64,000 nt of DNA from an uncultured Prevotella sp. (GCA_944319795.1 CALUFA010000012.1:1-64000), one strand, 5' to 3'; shown: positions 16,926 to 26,006, counted from the first letter of the stretch. Numbers and translations are program-made. Notes: generated by a model not told the origin, from the sequence alone.

Positions 16926-17591
16926 ATGGATTATGCAGTGATCGTAGCCGGAGGCAAGGGACTGAGGATGGGCGCGAACGTGCCCAAGCAGTTCCTACCC
17001 GTCAACGGATTGCCGATACTCATGCGCACGATAAAGCGCTTCAGGGAATACGACAATGCGCTGAGGATAATACTCGTACTGCCGAAAGAGCAGCATGAAT
17101 ACTGGAACGAATTGTGCAAGAACTACCATTTCACCGACGCCTACGCCGTAGTCGAGGGCGGCGATACACGCTTCCATTCCGTCAAGAACGGGCTGGCGGC
17201 CATACCCGACGGAACGGAAGGCGTAGTGGGAGTACACGACGGCGTGCGCCCTTTCCCGTCGACCGACGTGATAAGGGCATGCTACGAAACGGCGAGGACG
17301 GCCAAGGCGGTTATTCCCGTAGTGCCCGTTGTCGAGACTTTAAGGCACATCGTCGACGGGGGCAAGACCGAAACGGTGGCCAGGGGCGACTACCGGCTCG
17401 TGCAAACGCCGCAGACGTTCGACATACAACTGCTGAAACGCGCCTACGCGCAGCCTTACCAAGACGGTTTCACAGACGACGCTTCGGTCGTTGAAAGCAT
17501 CGGACAGGAAATAACCTTGATCGAAGGAAACCGCGAGAACATAAAAATCACCACCCCGTTCGACCTCCGCATATCACGGGTACTTGACTGA
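16926..17591 (+). CDS. ispD: 2-C-methyl-D-erythritol 4-phosphate cytidylyltransferase
   Basis: A 221-residue nucleotidyltransferase of the MEP isoprenoid pathway, joining CTP and MEP to CDP-ME. The CTP-binding loop GGKGLRMG is at residues 9-16, and [22 protein letters not shown] and DDASVVE are all present. The ATG at 16926 is chosen since the upstream 29 codons have no family similarity. ispF and dxr lie elsewhere in the window. recG follows after 121 nt. Confidence 0.95.
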   Translation: MDYAVIVAGGKGLRMGANVPKQFLPVNGLPILMRTIKRFREYDNALRIILVLPKEQHEYWNELCKNYHFTDAYAVVEGGDTRFHSVKNGLAAIPDGTEGVVGVHDGVRPFPSTDVIRACYETARTAKAVIPVVPVVETLRHIVDGGKTETVARGDYRLVQTPQTFDIQLLKRAYAQPYQDGFTDDASVVESIGQEITLIEGNRENIKITTPFDLRISRVLD

Positions 17592-17712
17592 CGGACGCGC
17601 AAAGCCACGACGGCAAAGCCCCGACCCATACCCGACAAAAACATGAAGCACTGCGTTACAAGGCCCGCAAAGGCATATAACGGCAGTGGAAAAACAACCC
17701 CAAGAAGCGATA

Positions 17713-19812
17713 ATGCTCGACATTTTAGACCAAGACATACAGTTCCTGCCGGGCGTAGGGCCTCGCCGAAAGGCCCTGCTCGACAAGGAACGCGGCATAA
17801 AGACGTATGAAGACCTTTTGGAGTATTATCCCTTCAAATACATAGACAGACGCCATATTTACAAAATCAGCGAGCTTACGCCCGACGCGGCGTCGGTGCA
17901 GATATGCGCTAAGCTGCTAAGCTGCGAACTGTTCGACATGGGTTTCCACCGCGCGAGGCTCGTGGCGCACGTATCAGACGGCAGCGGCATAGCCGACCTC
18001 GTATGGTTCAAGAAGGCCGAGCACATAGCCAAGCACCTTAAGGCAGGCTCGCAATACCTCGTATTCGGCAGCCCGACGGTGTTCAACGGGCGCTTCCAGT
18101 TCGCCCATCCCGAGCTGAAACCCATATCGGAAGTGGAATTTTCGCAGTTGGGACTGCAGCCTTATTACAACACGTCCGAAAAGATGAAGAACTCGGGACT
18201 CGACACATGGGGCATGGACCGGTTGGTGAAGACGCTGCTCGCAACGCTGAAAGAGCCGGTAGGCGAAACGCTTCCGCCGTTCATCACACAGCCGCTGAAA
18301 CTCATGCCGAGGGACGAGGCCCTAAGGAAGATACACTCACCGAAGAATCCCGACGACATCAAGCAGGCCAAATACAGGCTGAAATTCGAAGAACTTTTCT
18401 ACGTACAGCTGAACATACTGCGCTACGCCAGCGACCACAGGCGCAAATACCGCGGATACATGTTCACGAAAGTGGGCAAGGCTTTCAACGGCTTTTTCTA
18501 CAACAACCTGCCCTTCGACCTTACCGAGGCCCAGAAGCGCGTAATCAGGGAGATAAGGAAAGACATGTGCTCGGGGCGGCAGATGAACCGCCTGTTGCAG
18601 GGCGACGTCGGCAGCGGCAAGACATTGGTGGCCCTGATGTCGATGCTCATAGCCGTAGACAACGGCTACCAGGCCTGCATAATGGCCCCGACGGAAATCC
18701 TCGCCGAGCAACACATGGCCACGATAACCGCCTTATTGCACGGCACCGGCGTGCGCACGGAACTGCTGACGGGCATCGTGAAAGGCAAACGGCGGCGCGA
18801 GGTGCTGGCCGGACTGGCCGACGGCGGCGTAGACATACTCGTAGGCACGCACGCCGTGATTGAAGACACGGTGCAGTTCGCACGCCTCGGCTTCGTCGTC
18901 ATCGACGAGCAACACCGCTTCGGCGTGGAACAAAGGGCCCGGCTGTGGGCTAAGAGCGACAATCCTCCGCACATATTGGTAATGACGGCCACGCCCATCC
19001 CGCGCACGCTGGCCATGACCATCTACGGCGACCTCGACGTAAGCGTCATCGACGAGCTGCCCCCCGGGCGCAAACCCGTAGTGACACTGCACAAGTACGA
19101 CGACCAGCTGACGAGCCTCTACGCCGGCATAAGGCGGCAGATAAACGCCGGGCGGCAGGCGTACATAGTGTATCCGCTGATAAAGGAAAGCGAGAAGATC
19201 GACCTGAAAAACCTCGAGGAAGGCTACGCGGCGCTGTGCGAGGCGTTCCCCGAGTTCAGGCTCGGCAAGGTGCACGGCCGCATGAAACCGGCCGAGAAGG
19301 AAGAGGAGATGCAGCGCTTCGTCAGCGGCGAGGCGCAGATACTCGTCTCAACGACCGTCATCGAAGTAGGAGTGAACGTGCCTAACGCCACGATAATGGT
19401 CATCAACAACGCCGAGCGCTTCGGCCTATCACAGCTCCACCAGCTGCGAGGGCGCGTAGGCCGCGGCGCCGACCAGTCGTTTTGCATACTCGTAAGCAAA
19501 AGGAACATATCCGACGACACGCGCAAGCGGCTCGACATAATGTGCGACACGAACGACGGGTTCAAGATAGCCGAGGCCGACCTCAGACAGCGCGGCCCGG
19601 GCGACTTGGAAGGAACGCAGCAGAGCGGACTGATGTTCGACCTGAAGATCGCCGACATAAGCAAGGACGGGCAACTGATGCAGATAGCGCGCGACGAGGC
19701 CCAGAAGATAATCGACGACGACCCCCAATGCCGCAAAGAGCGGTATTCCATGCTGTGGCAAAGGCTCAAAGCCCTGCGCAAGAACCTACCCTACTTCGGC
19801 GCAATATCCTGA
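17713..19812 (+). CDS. recG: ATP-dependent DNA helicase RecG
   Basis: A 699-residue superfamily 2 helicase that remodels stalled forks and branched DNA. It has an N-terminal wedge/OB domain (LPGVGPRRKALLDKE), Walker A GDVGSGKT at about residues 297-304, the RecG-type box DEQH at residues 398-401, and C-terminal motifs including the QLRGRVGRG segment. The ATG at 17713 gives the usual MLDILDQDIQFLPGVGP start; a GTG nine codons earlier is possible. It is the last gene of a run that began with pdxJ. Confidence 0.95.
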   Translation: MLDILDQDIQFLPGVGPRRKALLDKERGIKTYEDLLEYYPFKYIDRRHIYKISELTPDAASVQICAKLLSCELFDMGFHRARLVAHVSDGSGIADLVWFKKAEHIAKHLKAGSQYLVFGSPTVFNGRFQFAHPELKPISEVEFSQLGLQPYYNTSEKMKNSGLDTWGMDRLVKTLLATLKEPVGETLPPFITQPLKLMPRDEALRKIHSPKNPDDIKQAKYRLKFEELFYVQLNILRYASDHRRKYRGYMFTKVGKAFNGFFYNNLPFDLTEAQKRVIREIRKDMCSGRQMNRLLQGDVGSGKTLVALMSMLIAVDNGYQACIMAPTEILAEQHMATITALLHGTGVRTELLTGIVKGKRRREVLAGLADGGVDILVGTHAVIEDTVQFARLGFVVIDEQHRFGVEQRARLWAKSDNPPHILVMTATPIPRTLAMTIYGDLDVSVIDELPPGRKPVVTLHKYDDQLTSLYAGIRRQINAGRQAYIVYPLIKESEKIDLKNLEEGYAALCEAFPEFRLGKVHGRMKPAEKEEEMQRFVSGEAQILVSTTVIEVGVNVPNATIMVINNAERFGLSQLHQLRGRVGRGADQSFCILVSKRNISDDTRKRLDIMCDTNDGFKIAEADLRQRGPGDLEGTQQSGLMFDLKIADISKDGQLMQIARDEAQKIIDDDPQCRKERYSMLWQRLKALRKNLPYFGAIS

Positions 19813-19945
19813 GCGCCGGAGTATTTTCCCGATAAACCCAAATCGGCCATTAGGCTTCGGCCTGATTATGTGTTAATGCCGAAACGGTAAGCAATCTGCC
19901 GGCAGAAACGCATAAGCAGGCTGAAGAGTATGAAAATCAAGAAAT

Positions 19946-20163
19946 ATTGAATGTCCGCAATTAGCCTAAATACATACACCCTCTTCTAAACAGTCGGCAG
20001 CATACCGTCATTCCGGGCTTAGACCCGGAATCCAGTACATGCATCCTCATTCTTCTACAAAGAGTGTGTTTCCTGGATTCCGGGTCTAAGCCCGGAATGA
20101 CGGTATGCTGCCGACTGTTTAGAAGAAGGTGTATGTATTCTAGGTTAATTGCGAACATTCATT
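19946..20163. repeat. Nested inverted-repeat element, copy 2
   Basis: Core 19984-20124 has arms of about 52 bp that are perfectly complementary. They include the inner palindrome CCGGGCTTAGACCCGG and an outer stretch (CGGCAGCATACCGTCATTCC) different from copy 1 but matched within this copy. Looser complementarity extends to GAATGTCCGCAATTA on the left and its partner on the right. No coding potential. Confidence 0.92.
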
Positions 20164-20235
20164 AAGAAATATTCAAGCATCTACGTTCTAATGACCGATT
20201 TGGGTTAAACCCATCCCAACAATAATTCGCATAAT

Positions 20236-20341
20236 CCGCAAAAGGTAGCCTTTCATCGTCCGAAAGGCTACCTTTTGCATTGCAATATGCCGTCTTTTAC
20301 AGCCTAAAAGACGGCATATTGCAATGCGTTGGCTATCAATA
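20236..20341. repeat. Four-module palindromic intergenic element, copy C
   Basis: Two strong hairpins in series: GCAAAAGGTAGCC paired with GGCTACCTTTTGC, and GCAATATGCCGTC paired with GACGGCATATTGC. It ends with GTTGGCTATCAA, a variant of the family flank. It lies with inverted-repeat copy 2 in the 722-bp gap between recG and the M23 peptidase gene. Confidence 0.88.
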
Positions 20342-20424
20342 CGTTATGCAGGCAAGCGTATTCCCGTTTTGTTAAAAGGTCAATAAAGTTGTTAAAGTGT
20401 AAAACAACATTGAAAAATTTTTCG

Positions 20425-20432
20425 TATCTTTG
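20425..20432 (+). promoter_or_regulatory. Promoter -7 element for the M23 peptidase gene
   Basis: TATCTTTG at 20425-20432, 102 nt before the ATG. It implies a leader of about 95 nt containing CGGGAG and CCGCGGCACTTGCCGGGG, which may form small hairpins. Confidence 0.65.
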
Positions 20433-20534
20433 CAACGTTTTTATGAAACACGGGAGTTTCTCCTTTAGAAAACTTTCCTACTATCGCCCGCGGCACTTGC
20501 CGGGGTAGCCAACTTAATCAAGAACAATTAAATT

Positions 20535-21479
20535 ATGCGCCTGAAAAGAACGATAAAGACATTAGCTATAACAGCATTCCTTGCAATGGCGGGAACGGCG
20601 GCCTCGGCCCAGGACCTGCTGGCAAGACAAGCCCCGATCGACAGGAAAATGAAAGCAGTGGACACCCTCGCGCTGCGCAACCTGATACACAAAGAGCAAA
20701 TGGGTTCGCCCTCGGCACAACTCTATAAGGAGTGGAGCAACAAGTACGCACACCGCGCAACCGAGCTTCCCGACTCGTTCTTAATCAACCTGAAAAACTT
20801 CTGCATGCCGACAACGAGCAAGGTTATAACCTCGAACTTCGGCCGCCGTTGGGGGCGCATGCACAAGGGCATCGACGTGAAAGTGTACATCGGCGACACC
20901 ATACGCGCGGCGTTCAGCGGCAAGGTGAGAATCGTCAAGTACGAGGCAAGAGGCTACGGCAACTACGTCGTGATACGCCACTACAACGGACTCGAGACCA
21001 TCTACGGCCACATGTCGAAGCACTTAGTCAAGGAAAACCAGATAGTTAAGGCAGGCGAGCCTATCGGACTCGGCGGAAACACAGGCCGCAGCACAGGTTC
21101 GCACCTGCACTTTGAGACGCGCCTCTGCGGCGTAGCGCTCAACCCGGCACTGATGTTCGACTTCAGGAACCAAGACGTAACCGCCGACACGTACATGTTC
21201 CACCGCGACACTTACGAGAGCGAGTCGCTCCTCGCCAACAAGGCAAGGGGCAAGGACGCAGCCGGCGGCGACGCCGAAACCGACGTTGCAAGCAGCAAGA
21301 AGCAGAGCAAGCGCGCCTCGGCGGCATCGGGCGACATACGCTACCACAAGGTTAAGCGCGGCGAGACGCTCAGCTCAATAGCCAAGAAGCGCGGAACCAC
21401 CATCGACAAGCTGTGCAAGCTCAACCACATAAGCAAGCGCCAGCGCATCCGCCCGGGACAAATATTAAGATACTCATAA
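20535..21479 (+). CDS. Secreted M23 peptidase with C-terminal LysM domain
   Basis: A 314-residue envelope protein with a signal peptide (about residues 1-25, AASAQ). The M23/LytM zinc endopeptidase domain has H110-x3-D114 (HKGID) and H190-x-H192 (HLHFE), all ligands intact. A lysine/serine-rich linker leads to one LysM peptidoglycan-binding domain at about residues 270-313. It probably cleaves peptidoglycan cross-links during growth or division. Monocistronic, with a promoter upstream and a strong hairpin terminator downstream. Confidence 0.93.
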   Translation: MRLKRTIKTLAITAFLAMAGTAASAQDLLARQAPIDRKMKAVDTLALRNLIHKEQMGSPSAQLYKEWSNKYAHRATELPDSFLINLKNFCMPTTSKVITSNFGRRWGRMHKGIDVKVYIGDTIRAAFSGKVRIVKYEARGYGNYVVIRHYNGLETIYGHMSKHLVKENQIVKAGEPIGLGGNTGRSTGSHLHFETRLCGVALNPALMFDFRNQDVTADTYMFHRDTYESESLLANKARGKDAAGGDAETDVASSKKQSKRASAASGDIRYHKVKRGETLSSIAKKRGTTIDKLCKLNHISKRQRIRPGQILRYS

Positions 21480-21505
21480 TTGTTAAAGTCATAAATAGAT
21501 TGCAA

Positions 21506-21537
21506 AGACGGCTGTCAGCGTGAGCTGGCAGCCGTCT
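21506..21537. terminator. Hairpin terminator after the M23 peptidase gene
   Basis: AGACGGCTGTCAGC and GCTGGCAGCCGTCT pair around a GTGA loop, 26 nt after the stop codon. Confidence 0.75.
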
Positions 21538-21559
21538 GTCCGCATATATACGGACAAGC

Positions 21560-21608
21560 AAACGAACGTGGGGCAGACAGCATCCGGCCGTCCGCCCCAC
21601 GTTCGTTT
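21560..21608. terminator. Second hairpin between convergent genes
   Basis: AAACGAACGTGGGGC pairs with GCCCCACGTTCGTTT around a 19-nt loop. It is a probable bidirectional terminator, with T-rich sequence following on the + strand and A-rich sequence preceding it. Confidence 0.7.
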
Positions 21609-21641
21609 CAAAACATTCATTCCTCGTCAAACCGTCGGCGT

Positions 21642-22025
21642 TTACCTACGGCGGTAAACGTCGTCGCGCCCGCGGCGGTCGTACCACTCTGCGCATTGCC
21701 CGCACAGGCGGCCGTTCTCATGGCATCCGCGCACCGTGCAACGCTCTTGGCGGCACGCTCCGCAGTCGTATGCCTCGTCGCAACACCACTCGCTGCGGCG
21801 GTATCCGCGCCCGCGCTGATGGCCGCAGCATCCCCCACGGCGGTCGTAACGCCGGTAGTCGTCGCGGTATCCGCAATCATCATGGCCGTACCCACGGCAA
21901 TCGTAATGCCCGTGCCTTGCCGCCGTGCGCGGCCTGCGCAGCTCGTCGCCGTCGTTTTGGATGAAAGCCATAGAGCCGAGGCTTACCGCCCCGAGCAACA
22001 CTACGCTGATAATGATTTTCTTCAT
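21642..22025 (-). CDS. Small secreted cysteine-rich basic protein
   Basis: A 127-residue protein with a clear signal peptide (MKKIIISVVLLGAVSLGSMAF). The mature part is dominated by Arg, Asp, Tyr, Gly and His and contains 12 cysteines in about 75 residues, including two adjacent CC pairs and CGAC/CGQC-like spacings. That could mean several disulfides or metal sites. A TATATTTG -7 element lies at 22066-22073. No family is recognised. The opposite strand also has an open frame, but only this strand gives a signal peptide. Confidence 0.65.
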   Translation of the reverse strand: MKKIIISVVLLGAVSLGSMAFIQNDGDELRRPRTAARHGHYDCRGYGHDDCGYRDDYRRYDRRGGCCGHQRGRGYRRSEWCCDEAYDCGACRQERCTVRGCHENGRLCGQCAEWYDRRGRDDVYRRR

Positions 22026-22065
22026 AACGTTTATTTCAGCTTAAATCACATGTATGTTCCTTTTG

Positions 22066-22073
22066 CAAATATA
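22066..22073 (-). promoter_or_regulatory. Promoter -7 element for the cysteine-rich protein gene
   Basis: TATATTTG read on the minus strand, 41 nt before the start codon at 22025. Confidence 0.5.
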
Positions 22074-22192
22074 GGAACTAAACGCTGAAAATGTAAATAT
22101 TTTTTGTTATTAAAGCCTAAACGGACGTTTTTTACCGGCGCGAACGGCAAAAAAACAACCATAAGACACAGGGCGGAAGGACTCGTTACACA

Positions 22193-22984
22193 TTACTTCA
22201 CCACGGCCCTGACCACGAACCATGCGTGCATCGCCAGCGTCTGCAACAGGCCGTAATGGCGGCGCATGACGTCGAAACGCTCGAGAAGCGAGGCGCGGTG
22301 GTATTTCGTAGACTGCCCCTCGCGCTGATAGTCGGCTATCGTTGCGTGCACGTTGACGAGCGGAAGCGACATCCTTTCGGCCTCTTTCATCACGCGTATG
22401 CACCAATCCACGTCGGCCGAATGGCGGTAGCGCAGGTCGTAAGGCGTGCGCCGCGCTATGTCGGCACGGGCGTAGAACGCCTGGTGGCACACAAGCATGC
22501 CGTGGCGGAACGAGCGCCAAGAGAGCCGCTCGGGCGGAGTAAGCCTGCGGCGGCGCATGTAACGGCCCTCGTTGTCAACCCAGTCGGTGTCTCCGTAGAG
22601 CACTGCCGGCAGCGGTTCGCCGTCCTTCCGGCAGCCGTCGAGGCGCGCGTTGGCGCATATCAGGGAAAGGGTTGCGCCGCCGGGAAAGAAGTCTCCGGCG
22701 TTCATAAAGCACACATAGTCGCCCGTAGCCATGCCGAGCCCTTTGTTCATGGCGTCGTAAAGCCCCTTGTCCGGCTCTGAGACAATCCTTACCTCGTGGC
22801 CGTTGCCCATTGCGTCAGACTTGGTCTTATACTCCAGGGCGAGTGCCACGGTGCCGTCGGTCGACGCCCCGTCGACGATGATGTGCTCGACGTTGGAGTA
22901 ATCCTGGCGGAGAACGCTGTCGGCGGTGCGCACGAATACGTCCGCGGCGTTGTACGTAATGGTAACTATCGTGAACTTTATCAT
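22193..22984 (-). CDS. Family 2 glycosyltransferase
   Basis: A 263-residue GT-A transferase. The N terminus FTIVTITYNAADVF and VDGASTDGT bind the nucleotide sugar, and GDTDW and SADVDWCIR supply acidic residues near the active site. It resembles WcaA-type enzymes that extend polysaccharide repeat units. The ATG at 22984 overlaps the stop of the upstream GT4 gene by 3 nt (TCAT on the + strand), so the two are translationally coupled and probably act on the same glycan. The sugar donor and acceptor are unknown. Confidence 0.9.
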   Translation of the reverse strand: MIKFTIVTITYNAADVFVRTADSVLRQDYSNVEHIIVDGASTDGTVALALEYKTKSDAMGNGHEVRIVSEPDKGLYDAMNKGLGMATGDYVCFMNAGDFFPGGATLSLICANARLDGCRKDGEPLPAVLYGDTDWVDNEGRYMRRRRLTPPERLSWRSFRHGMLVCHQAFYARADIARRTPYDLRYRHSADVDWCIRVMKEAERMSLPLVNVHATIADYQREGQSTKYHRASLLERFDVMRRHYGLLQTLAMHAWFVVRAVVK

Positions 22985-24261
22985 AGCCTGTAATGCTTGT
23001 AGGCAAGAGCCTGGTTGTAAACTTCGATATACCTCATGGCCACGCTCTGCTGCGAGTAAGACGTGACAACCTTGCTCACGGCGGCGCGGCTTAGGGCGGC
23101 GTAGTCGGCCTCGGCGAGCGTCCAGCGCATGCCTTCGGCCAGGTCGGCGGCGTCCTTGTAGGCCGCTACGTAGCCGTTCTTGCGGTGGTCTATCATCTCG
23201 GGTATGCCGCCTACGTTGAATCCTACGCACGGCACGCCGCAGGCCATAGCCTCCATTATGGTGTTGGGCAGGTTCTCAGAGAGCGAAGGCATCACGAAGA
23301 GGTCGGCCGCACGGTAGGCGGCCACTATCTTACGGACGTCGGATACGTAGCCCAACGGATATGAGGGCACGGCGAAACTGCCGGCCAACTCGCCGCCGCA
23401 ACCGCCCAAGGTCACCACGCCGAGACTGCCGGCCATGCCCGGCTGCGACTCGGCGAGCCTGCGGCAAGCCTCGATGAGATAGGCCATGCCCTTATTGGCG
23501 TTAGACACGCGCTGGGCTACGAACAGCACGAGGCGGCGCCCCTCGGGCAGCCCGAGCAAGCGGCGGGCCTCGCCCTTGCCGCCGGGACAGAACGTGCGGA
23601 TGTCTATCGGGTTGGGAATGCTGGCCACCTTGCGCCCCCCGAACAGCCTGCTGCGCCCGGCCTCGCCGGCGAGCCAACGGCTGCACGCAACGAAATAAAC
23701 GTTGTTATACCTCTTTAATATGTTCATCTTGCGCTTCCATACGCCCTTGGCGAGGTCGCCCATGATGCCGCCGCGCGGCAGCAGGGGGCACTGCGAGCAG
23801 CCCGACGAGGCATACTTGCGGCAGTTGAACGTAAGGTGGCACAGGGCCGTGGCCGGCCACATGTCGTGCATGGTCCACACCACGGGCTTGCCGGAAGCGA
23901 GGATCCTGCCTATGCCTTTCAGCGAAAGCATGCCCTGGTTCACCCAGTTAAGATGGATTACGTCGGCCTCCTTGAACTCGCGCGTCTTGGTAATGTCGGT
24001 GCCGGCGTTGGCTATGTCGATGTCGAAAAGGTGACGGCGCGAGAAGCCGGCGTGGCAGAATATGCACCACCTTTCCCATAGGAAGTTCCACTTCTGGCGC
24101 AGGCCGCCGCCCAACCCTACCACGGTAAGGTCGCCGGTAGCCTTGTCGCGCACCAACATCTTCGCCTTTACGCCGTTGTTGTTGAGCGCTTCCATAATAC
24201 GGTTGGCCGCCACGGCGGCTCCGCCCGTGTTCTCGCTTGTGTTTACAATAAGCACACGCAT
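22981..24261 (-). CDS. Family 4 glycosyltransferase
   Basis: A 426-residue GT-B transferase. The N-terminal Rossmann half starts MRVLIVNTSENTGGAAVAANRI. A central cysteine-containing loop (CRKYASSGCSQCPLL) is typical of one GT4 subgroup, and the donor-binding region PSLSENLPNTIMEAMACGVPCVGF contains the conserved glutamates. The start at 24261 is chosen by this N terminus. The promoter at 24291-24322 implies a two-gene operon with the GT2 gene. Likely role is cell-surface glycan or lipopolysaccharide assembly. Confidence 0.92.
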   Translation of the reverse strand: MRVLIVNTSENTGGAAVAANRIMEALNNNGVKAKMLVRDKATGDLTVVGLGGGLRQKWNFLWERWCIFCHAGFSRRHLFDIDIANAGTDITKTREFKEADVIHLNWVNQGMLSLKGIGRILASGKPVVWTMHDMWPATALCHLTFNCRKYASSGCSQCPLLPRGGIMGDLAKGVWKRKMNILKRYNNVYFVACSRWLAGEAGRSRLFGGRKVASIPNPIDIRTFCPGGKGEARRLLGLPEGRRLVLFVAQRVSNANKGMAYLIEACRRLAESQPGMAGSLGVVTLGGCGGELAGSFAVPSYPLGYVSDVRKIVAAYRAADLFVMPSLSENLPNTIMEAMACGVPCVGFNVGGIPEMIDHRKNGYVAAYKDAADLAEGMRWTLAEADYAALSRAAVSKVVTSYSQQSVAMRYIEVYNQALAYKHYRL

Positions 24262-24290
24262 CGTTGATAATATTTTCGTATAAGCGGACA

Positions 24291-24322
24291 CAAAAGTATA
24301 ACAAATTACTCGTTTTTCCAAA
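24291..24322 (-). promoter_or_regulatory. Promoter of the GT4-GT2 operon
   Basis: On the minus strand TTTG (24322-24319), a 20-nt spacer, then TACTTTTG (24298-24291). It fits the Bacteroidales consensus and lies about 30 nt before the start codon. Confidence 0.75.
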
Positions 24323-24413
24323 TTAAAAAGGCATTTTAATTGCTGTTTGCGCACACAAATTATTGATTTGCATCAAGAAAAGCGTTATTTATTACAAAAA
24401 CGCACCCCAAACT

Positions 24414-24445
24414 ATTGCACGGAACGTATTTTCGTCGTATCTTTG
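24414..24445 (+). promoter_or_regulatory. Promoter of a candidate small RNA
   Basis: ATTG, 20 nt, then TATCTTTG at 24438-24445. There is no protein gene on this strand downstream. Confidence 0.7.
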
Positions 24446-24450
24446 CATCG

Positions 24451-24626
24451 TCAAAAGGTTAATAAATTGTTTAGGTTAGTAAATAGTATTAGTTTAAGGT
24501 AAAGTTTTCATGATTATTTAGGATGACAAAGGGAGCCGTGAGGCTGTCTTTTGATTCGCAAAAGGTTTTTTAGTTAAACATATTTTTATGCGCTGGTGCT
24601 CGTGAAGAGTGGCAGCGCATTTTTTT
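24451..24626 (+). ncRNA. Candidate small noncoding RNA
   Basis: About 175 nt between a good promoter (24414-24445) and a rho-independent terminator (24588-24626). The sequence has no start codon followed by a plausible reading frame. It contains an internal hairpin (AGCC-GTGA-GGCT flanked by GACA/TGTC, about 24524-24548). Size and isolation fit a 6S-like or other regulatory RNA; Bacteroidetes have the described 6S-Flavo and Bacteroidales-1 families, but the match could not be tested here. Confidence 0.5.
24588..24626 (+). terminator. Rho-independent terminator of the candidate small RNA
   Basis: ATGCGCTG and CAGCGCAT pair around an 17-nt loop that can itself fold, and the stem is followed directly by six T residues. 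Confidence 0.8.
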
Positions 24627-24700
24627 GCATCCTATACGCCGGAGCCACGCCTGCTGCGCCACGGCATGCTTACCGTTTCATAACACACTGACATCCAACA

Positions 24701-24830
24701 CGTTATAAAAGGCAGCCTTTCGCATTGCAAAAGGCCGCCTTTTATCGTGTAAAAGACGGCCTTTTAGGAAACAAAATGTGGCCTTTCGTCTCGTGAAAGG
24801 CCACATTTTGAAAATCAGACGCTAACAAGC
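24701..24830. repeat. Palindromic intergenic element, copy D (five modules)
   Basis: Successive AAAAGGCAGCCTTT, AAAAGGCCGCCTTTT, AAAAGACGGCCTTTT modules and a final hairpin ACAAAATGTGGCCTTTC/GAAAGGCCACATTTTG. It ends in AAAATCAG just before the stop of the convergent ferredoxin gene. Confidence 0.85.
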
Positions 24831-24847
24831 CTGCCAGCAGCGGCGCG

Positions 24848-25645
24848 TCATACGCCCGACGGGAAGAAAGTCTCGGGCTCGCGCCTTGCCGAGAACGCGG
24901 CCACGAACTTGGCCTCGAACCCCTTGTAAGCGTCGCCGCGGAAGGCCCTCGAACCCGTATGGCACACGACGAGACAACGGCCACAGGCTATGCACTTGCC
25001 GCCGTCGGTAGAACAAGGGTCGGCCGAAGGTATCGCCCCGACGGGGCACTGGCGCACGCACGCCTGGCAACCGTCGCACAGCGAAGCGTCGCCCGTAGGG
25101 CTGAACACCGACGCCCCGCCCTGCTTATAAGGGCGGTTGCCCCTTACGACGAGCGCCGGCAAAGCCGCCGCATCGGCCACACCGGCCAGCATGGCGGCGC
25201 ACTTGGAGGCGAAAGCGCCTACCAACCGCATGTCGGCAGAGTCGGGACGGCCGGCCGCAACCTTCGGGAAAATGCAATGACGGGCTACGAACGCCCCGGC
25301 GGCAACGGCCTTGAAGCCGTGCGACTCGACGATGTCCTGCAACTCGACGAGCGCGTCGTCGTAGTCGCGGTTGCCGTAAACGCAGACCAAGACGGCCGGC
25401 ACGCCCTCGCCCCTGAACATGCGCAGCGCCTCGGCAGCCTGTGCAGGAACGCGCCCGGCGTAAACAGGCACGCCGGCTACGAGCACGTCGCCCGGGGCCG
25501 ACAACACCGTTTCACGCCCAGGAACGGCGCACGTAACATCGTGCTCAACAACTTCCGCACCAATAACGCGCCCTATTTCGCGCACAACCTTGCGCGTGGT
25601 GAACGTGGCGCTGAAATACACTAAATGAACTTTTCTTATTTCCAT
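24848..25645 (-). CDS. EFR1-type flavodoxin-ferredoxin fusion
   Basis: A 265-residue redox protein. The N-terminal half is flavodoxin-like (VYFSATFTTRKV as phosphate loop; VPVYAGRVP). The C-terminal part carries two 4Fe-4S motifs, CDGCQACVRQCPVGAI and CIACGRCLVVCHTGSRAF. Such proteins shuttle electrons in anaerobes; the partner here is unknown. The ATG at 25645 is preferred to a TTG two codons upstream. Upstream lie short-word repeats and then an array of 66-bp promoter-like repeats pointing at this gene. Confidence 0.88.
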   Translation of the reverse strand: MEIRKVHLVYFSATFTTRKVVREIGRVIGAEVVEHDVTCAVPGRETVLSAPGDVLVAGVPVYAGRVPAQAAEALRMFRGEGVPAVLVCVYGNRDYDDALVELQDIVESHGFKAVAAGAFVARHCIFPKVAAGRPDSADMRLVGAFASKCAAMLAGVADAAALPALVVRGNRPYKQGGASVFSPTGDASLCDGCQACVRQCPVGAIPSADPCSTDGGKCIACGRCLVVCHTGSRAFRGDAYKGFEAKFVAAFSARREPETFFPSGV

Positions 25646-25662
25646 AAACAATGTTTTTTATT

Positions 25663-25760
25663 CAGCAGACAAGCAGACTTTTTTCAGCAGACAAGCAGAC
25701 TTTTTTCAGCAGACAAGCAGACGAGCAGACGAGTGACAAGCAGATTTGTCCCGTCTGCAG
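25663..25760. repeat. CAGACAAG short-word array
   Basis: Repeated CAGACAAG/CAGACGAG words, partly in a longer period CAGACAAGCAGACTTTTTT. It lies between the ferredoxin start codon and the 66-bp repeat array. Related arrays are at 26609-26826, 52906-53045 and 60209-60284. Confidence 0.85.
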
Positions 25761-25925
25761 AGCGCAGCTTGGCTTATGCAAAGACAACGCAAGCGAGCGG
25801 AAAGAGAGCTTGCTCTCAGTTTCCCGAGCGCAGCTTGGCTTATGCAAAGACAACGCAAGCGAGCGGAAAGAGAGCTTGCTCTCAGTTTCCCGAGCGCAGC
25901 TTGGCTTATGCAAAGATAGCGATAA
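25761..25925 (-). repeat. Tandem 66-bp promoter-bearing repeats upstream of the ferredoxin gene
   Basis: About 2.5 copies of a 66-bp unit on the minus strand. Each unit begins with a promoter -7-like octamer at 25918-25911 (TATCTTTG), 25852-25845 and 25786-25779 (both TGTCTTTG). A hairpin GAGAGC-AA-GCTCTC lies between them. Units are oriented toward the ferredoxin gene. The unit is about 79 percent identical to the array at 37674-37871. Confidence 0.88.
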
Positions 25926-26006
25926 TATGTGAACGGATTAACACATATCAGTAAAATGTATTTAAAGTTTGATTAAATATGCACATTACATACTGTCGGC
26001 ATTTTA

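Noticed and set aside
25625-25954. A 109-codon frame with repeated residues upstream of the acetyltransferase gene
   Set aside because: It only translates the 66-bp and CAGACAAG repeats and has no codon bias of a gene.
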